6,944 nt of DNA from Flavobacterium psychrophilum (GTDB lineage: Bacteria > Bacteroidota > Bacteroidia > Flavobacteriales > Flavobacteriaceae). The stretch lies in contig DZAU01000011.1 of assembly GCA_022729635.1 (NCBI GenBank), positions 1 through 6,944 of the forward strand, in the 5' to 3' direction. The notes under the pieces were generated by a model. The model was not told the origin of the DNA. It searched no databases and saw only the letters and a list, made by a program, of their open reading frames with translations. The position numbers and the translations under genes are program-made. Positions 4,617-6,944 of this stretch are shown here, in pieces (position 1 is the first letter of the stretch; the number at the start of each line of letters is the position of its first letter).

Positions 4617-5615
4617 TTAAGTTGCGTCTCCCTCTCCTTTGCTTCGCCAGTTCGCTGTTGCTCGTGTGGAGAGGGTTGTGGAGAGGATTTTATAATTCAT
4701 AACATAATAACTACCAATAACAACAGGCAAAACCACGTTCAAAAACCACATTAGCGTACTTATAAAAACCACAATCCATTCGTTTACGCCAAGAATTCCG
4801 AAGAAATAAACAGCAACACTTCCTTTTACGGCAAAATCTAAAAACTGAAAAGTGGGCAATGAAGAAGCCAAAAAGTAAACACTGGCAATGGTTGCCATCA
4901 TTGTAAAATAAGGTAAATCAACATCAAAAGCCAAAAACAAAAAATAATATTGATGCGAAAAAGTCAAGTATCGGCAAACGGCTAAAAAGATATTTTTTTG
5001 ATGAATCGATTTTGGAATTTCATTGATTTTATGAATCAGTTTTTCGATGGAATAGCCTTTGATATTTATTTTCTTCGAAAAAAATAAAATTCCAAACAAC
5101 AAAAAACAAATTCCAAATAGTATCGATACCGTTTTTGAAGTGATAATATTGTAATTCACATTGAAATATAGCAAACCAAAAACACCAAAAATCACTGACA
5201 AAATCATTTGGATTCCGTTGCAAATCAAGTTCAGGAACACAATTTTTTTTACTTTCGACTTTTCAAAAAACAACGCTTTTCCGGCATATTCGCCTACGCC
5301 GTTTGGAGTGAATAAACCCGCAGTTAGTGCGCCAAGAACTTGTTTGCTGGCTTCTGCCAAAGAAATTTTTTGGAGACAAGAAACCAAATTCTGCCATTTC
5401 AAAATTTCGAAAAATCGATTCAAAACGCTCAACAACAAGATAAAACTGATTCCGGCAAAAGATTGATTTTTTTTGAAAAGAATGATGAATTTCTCCCAAT
5501 CGAGTTTGTCGTTATTGGCTAACTGGCTATAAATAAAATAAAATGCACCGCCAACAATCAAAAGTTTGGCAAGAAGTACGAGGAATTGTTTAGCTTTGTG
5601 AGATATTGAAATCAT
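4617..5615 (-). CDS. LPG_synthase_TM (UPF0104) family membrane protein, flippase-like
   Basis: This is a 332-residue protein with about seven to eight membrane segments and no catalytic synthetase domain, so it corresponds only to the membrane part of lysyl-phosphatidylglycerol synthases. The family landmark TPNGVGEYAGKA is at 103-114, and a later SSLPTFQFLDFAVKGS (251-266) is also typical. Such stand-alone proteins are thought to move or handle lipid-linked compounds. Its position directly before a lipid-type GT2 gene suggests the two make and translocate a glycolipid or envelope precursor. The ATG at 5615 gives the usual cytoplasmic N-terminus. Two repeats touch the gene: a C/G-rich palindrome within 3 bases upstream of the start codon, and a palindromic repeat that supplies most of the last 20 or so residues (LSTTLSTRATANWRSKGEGDAT). 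No consensus promoter was found upstream. Confidence 0.85.
   Translation of the reverse strand: MISISHKAKQFLVLLAKLLIVGGAFYFIYSQLANNDKLDWEKFIILFKKNQSFAGISFILLLSVLNRFFEILKWQNLVSCLQKISLAEASKQVLGALTAGLFTPNGVGEYAGKALFFEKSKVKKIVFLNLICNGIQMILSVIFGVFGLLYFNVNYNIITSKTVSILFGICFLLFGILFFSKKINIKGYSIEKLIHKINEIPKSIHQKNIFLAVCRYLTFSHQYYFLFLAFDVDLPYFTMMATIASVYFLASSLPTFQFLDFAVKGSVAVYFFGILGVNEWIVVFISTLMWFLNVVLPVVIGSYYVMNYKILSTTLSTRATANWRSKGEGDAT
4628..4687. repeat. Palindromic repeat forming the C-terminal codons of the flippase-like gene
   Basis: CCCTCTCC (4630-4637) and GGAGAGGG (4668-4675) are perfect 8-bp inverted arms around about 30 bases. A second GTGGAGAGG (4678-4686) repeats the right arm. On the coding strand this encodes roughly residues 311-329 of the membrane protein, a hydrophilic tail after its last membrane segment. 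The stop codon and the glycosyltransferase start follow within 20 bases. The base composition is far more GC-rich than the surrounding gene, which points to insertion. Confidence 0.8.
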
Positions 5616-5616
5616 T

Positions 5617-5640
5617 TGCCCCCTTGCCCCCGAAGGGGGA
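5617..5640. repeat. C/G-rich palindrome at the start of the flippase-like gene (copy 1)
   Basis: CCCCCTT (5619-5625) pairs with AAGGGGG (5633-5639) around GCCCCCG; alternatively CCCCC (5627-5631) pairs with GGGGG (5635-5639) around GAA. A near-copy is at 6266-6289 in ruvC, and both contain CCCCCGAAGGGGG. On the minus strand it lies immediately before the ATG at 5615, so in mRNA the hairpin would sit on the translation start region. The rest of the gap, 5641-5683, is plain AT-rich sequence. Confidence 0.85.
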
Positions 5641-5683
5641 ATTATTATTATAAATATATTTTAATTCGTAAAATAACAAATAA

Positions 5684-5707
5684 ACTTCGTGACTTCGTGC
5701 CTTTGTG
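5684..5707 (+). repeat. 8-bp tandem repeat in the ruvC leader
   Basis: ACTTCGTG (5684-5691), ACTTCGTG (5692-5699) and the diverged CCTTTGTG (5700-5707) are consecutive 8-base units ending 11 bases before the ruvC ATG. Similar 'cttcgtg/ctttgcg' tandem tracts are, from memory, scattered between flavobacterial genes. No function is visible. The frame through it joins ruvC but should not be read as coding. Confidence 0.7.
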
Positions 5708-5718
5708 GCAAAATAATT

Positions 5719-6327
5719 ATGGCAAACGAACGCATCATATTAGGAATTGATCCTGGAACCACGATCATGGGTTTTGGGTTGATAAAAGTAGTTGGGAAAA
5801 ATATGCATTTTATTCAACTCAACGAATTACAATTGTCTAAATATGACAATCATTATCAAAAACTGAAAATCATTTTCGAACGTACCATTGAGTTAATCGA
5901 CACTCATAATCCAGATGAAATTGCGATTGAGGCACCATTTTTTGGCAAGAATGTACAATCAATGCTGAAATTGGGAAGAGCGCAAGGCGTGGCAATGGCG
6001 GCGGGACTTTCGAGAGATATTCCCATCACCGAATACGAACCCAAGAAAATAAAAATGGCAATCACCGGAAACGGAAACGCCAGCAAAGAACAAGTTGCCA
6101 AAATGCTTCAGCAACTTTTAGGCTTAAAAGAATTACCCAAAAATCTCGATTCCACCGATGGTTTGGCGGCTGCGGTTTGTCATTTTTTTAATTCAGGAAA
6201 AGTGGTTGGCGCGAAAAGTTATACCAGTTGGGATGCTTTTGTGAAACAAAATGAAGAAAGAATAAGCCCCCTGACCCCCGAAGGGGGAAATAGTTTGTCT
6301 ATAAATATTCCCAAAAAAAATAGTTAA
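5719..6327 (+). CDS. ruvC: Crossover junction endodeoxyribonuclease RuvC
   Basis: This 202-residue Holliday-junction resolvase forms a dimer that nicks two strands symmetrically to finish homologous recombination, working with RuvAB. All four acidic catalytic residues are present: D11 in LGIDPGT, E71 in AIEAPFFG, and D144 and D147 in [10 protein letters not shown]. The conserved GRAQGVAM (86-93) and [11 protein letters not shown] (116-126) are also there. The ATG at 5719 gives the standard [11 protein letters not shown] start. A GTG start at 5689 would add residues encoded by the tandem repeat and is rejected. The natural C-terminus seems to end near [16 protein letters not shown] (167-182). 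The last 20 residues begin with SPLTPEGGN, encoded by an inserted C/G-rich palindrome, and end in read-on sequence. The active site is unaffected. hemW follows after 3 bases, indicating an operon. Confidence 0.95.
   Translation: MANERIILGIDPGTTIMGFGLIKVVGKNMHFIQLNELQLSKYDNHYQKLKIIFERTIELIDTHNPDEIAIEAPFFGKNVQSMLKLGRAQGVAMAAGLSRDIPITEYEPKKIKMAITGNGNASKEQVAKMLQQLLGLKELPKNLDSTDGLAAAVCHFFNSGKVVGAKSYTSWDAFVKQNEERISPLTPEGGNSLSINIPKKNS
6266..6289. repeat. C/G-rich palindrome at the 3' end of ruvC (copy 2)
   Basis: GCCCCC (6266-6271), TGA, then CCCCC (6275-6279) GAA GGGGG (6283-6287). It shares CCCCCGAAGGGGG, the preceding CCCCC block and the flanking GAA... layout with the copy at 5617-5640. Here it is translated in frame as SPLTPEGGN near the RuvC C-terminus. 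The internal TGA is out of frame, so the gene stays open. Confidence 0.85.
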
Positions 6328-6330
6328 TTA

Positions 6331-6944
6331 ATGTTTTCTTCAAAATATATTTCCAGTTTTGACTCCTCCTCTTCGGGGAGGTTGGGAGGGGCTATTTACA
6401 TTCATATTCCTTTTTGCAAGCAGGCTTGTCATTATTGTGATTTTCATTTTTCGACTTCTATGAAAAAGAAGGACGAAATGGTTTTGGCTTTGGCCAAAGA
6501 AATTCAAATGCGTAAAAATGAGCTTCTCGACTGCGCTCGAAGTGACAAAGATGAGGTTGTAGAAACCATTTATTTCGGTGGTGGGACACCTTCAGTATTG
6601 CAGATTGCAGATTTGAGATTTTTGATTTCAGAAGTGTATAAAAATTATAAAGTTTCAGAAAATCCCGAAATTACGCTTGAAGCCAATCCTGATGATTTGA
6701 CCTCTAATTTTTCACATCGAGCGCAGTCGAGATGCGATTCGGGAGAAAACTCCATTTTTGAAGAATATAAATCTATTGGAATCAACCGATTAAGCATCGG
6801 AATTCAATCTTTTTTTGAAGATGATTTATTGATGATGAATCGTGCTCACAATTCGGCGGAAGCCAGAAAATGTTTGGAAGAAGCAACAAAATATTTCGAT
6901 AATATTTCACTCGATTTAATTTATGGAATTCCCGGAATGAGCAA
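6331..6944 (+). CDS. hemW: HemW-type radical SAM heme chaperone (oxygen-independent coproporphyrinogen oxidase-like), 3' end off window
   Basis: The frame is open from ATG 6331 to the window edge (204 codons plus 2 bases). It carries the radical SAM signature C29-x3-C33-x2-C36 in IPFCKQACHYCDF, then TIYFGGGTPS (79-88), ITLEANPDDL (114-123), NRLSIGIQSF (152-161) and SLDLIYGIPGM (193-203), in the order expected for HemW/HemN-like proteins. HemW binds heme and a 4Fe-4S cluster and delivers heme to target proteins. The ending CKQACHYC without HemN's extra cysteine favours HemW. Three repeat-derived stretches interrupt the family pattern: residues about 11-20 before the IYIHIPF strand, 65-73 (LLDCARSDK), and about 127-141 (FSHRAQSRCDSGENS). 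None breaks the frame or a motif. It starts 3 bases after ruvC and is probably translated from the same mRNA. Confidence 0.92.
   Translation, partial: MFSSKYISSFDSSSSGRLGGAIYIHIPFCKQACHYCDFHFSTSMKKKDEMVLALAKEIQMRKNELLDCARSDKDEVVETIYFGGGTPSVLQIADLRFLISEVYKNYKVSENPEITLEANPDDLTSNFSHRAQSRCDSGENSIFEEYKSIGINRLSIGIQSFFEDDLLMMNRAHNSAEARKCLEEATKYFDNISLDLIYGIPGMS
6362..6392. repeat. G/C-rich palindromic repeat in the hemW N-terminal codons
   Basis: CCTCC (6365-6369) pairs with GGAGG (6377-6381) around TCTTCGG, followed by TTGGGAGGGG (6382-6391). Read on the minus strand it has the same layout as the copies at 5617 and 6266 (C-block, spacer, C-block, GAA, G-block), although the letters differ, so it looks like a relative in the opposite orientation. 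It encodes DSSSSGRLGG just before the first conserved strand of HemW. Confidence 0.75.
6523..6546 (+). repeat. Short palindromic element in hemW, copy A
   Basis: CTTC (6523-6526), the 12-base core TCGACTGCGCTC (6527-6538), then GAAG (6539-6542), followed by TGAC. It encodes LLDCARSD in frame, between the helix RKNE and the strand VVETIYFGGG. The element at 6713-6736 is the same unit inverted. Confidence 0.85.
6713..6736 (-). repeat. Short palindromic element in hemW, copy B (inverted)
   Basis: On the minus strand it reads CATC, the same 12-base core TCGACTGCGCTC, then GATG. Twenty-one of 24 aligned bases match copy A, with 16 consecutive identical bases (6717-6732 against 6525-6540). The outer arms differ from copy A, but in a paired way (CTTC/GAAG against CATC/GATG). 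On the plus strand it encodes SHRAQSRC in the loop after ANPDDL. Confidence 0.85.

Noticed and set aside
5689..5718. Upstream GTG start for ruvC adding [10 protein letters not shown]
   Set aside because: These codons are the 8-bp tandem repeat; the family N-terminus is [11 protein letters not shown] from the ATG at 5719.
6382..6384. TTG start for hemW just after GGGGAGG
   Set aside because: It would restore the usual length, but the Shine-Dalgarno-like sequence touches the codon with no spacing, and an in-frame ATG at 6331 is well placed after ruvC.
6599..6612. CAGATTGCAGATT in hemW as another heptad repeat
   Set aside because: Only about two units, and the encoded QIADLRFLI fits the normal family pattern, so chance is enough.
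6331..6944. hemW as a pseudogene broken by repeats
   Set aside because: The frame was translated codon by codon to the edge with no stop, and all radical SAM motifs appear in order.
1..6944. CRISPR array or complete insertion sequence
   Set aside because: No regularly spaced direct repeats with unique spacers, and no pair of terminal inverted repeats with target duplications around a full transposase.

Overview
The window looks like a piece of chromosome from a Flavobacterium-type member of the Bacteroidota. The signs are AT-rich DNA, A-rich start regions without Shine-Dalgarno sites, TAnnTTTG promoter boxes, a flavobacterial-style tRNA-Asp and RuvC, and many short palindromic and tandem repeats of a kind common in that group. 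Family names below rest on motif recognition, because no database search was possible.

Layout: (1) 1-417, the 3' part of a REP-associated (Y1/IS200-like) tyrosine transposase gene, open at the left edge. One copy of a near-perfect palindrome lies inside it and a second follows its stop codon. (2) 608-925, trxA with its own promoter and terminator, followed by an unrelated palindrome. (3) 1061-1987, a DUF58/VWA-like protein. (4) 2073-2146, tRNA-Asp(GUC) with a clear promoter and terminator, then a second, probably bidirectional terminator. (5) A divergent pair: a DUF456 membrane protein (minus, 2321-2821) and a small lipoprotein with a TonB-C-like tail (plus, 2901-3383). (6) A structured hairpin element, 3385-3500. 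(7) A two-gene minus-strand operon: a flippase-like LPG_synthase_TM membrane protein (4617-5615), then a membrane-anchored GT2 glycosyltransferase (3512-4612). (8) A plus-strand operon, ruvC (5719-6327) then hemW (6331 to the right edge). The hemW frame stays open to the window end.

The genes are mostly ordinary housekeeping or envelope genes. The unusual theme is repeat sequence inside reading frames. Repeats occur in the transposase ORF, at the C-terminus of the flippase-like protein, in an N-terminal loop of the glycosyltransferase, at the C-terminus of RuvC, and three times in the first 140 codons of HemW. Every host frame stays open and catalytic motifs are intact. Two of the HemW copies are the same element in opposite orientation, with a compensatory change that keeps the outer stem paired. 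This resembles the principle of Rickettsia palindromic elements. A transposase of the family known to act on REP hairpins sits in the same window, but a link between it and the other repeat families is only inference.
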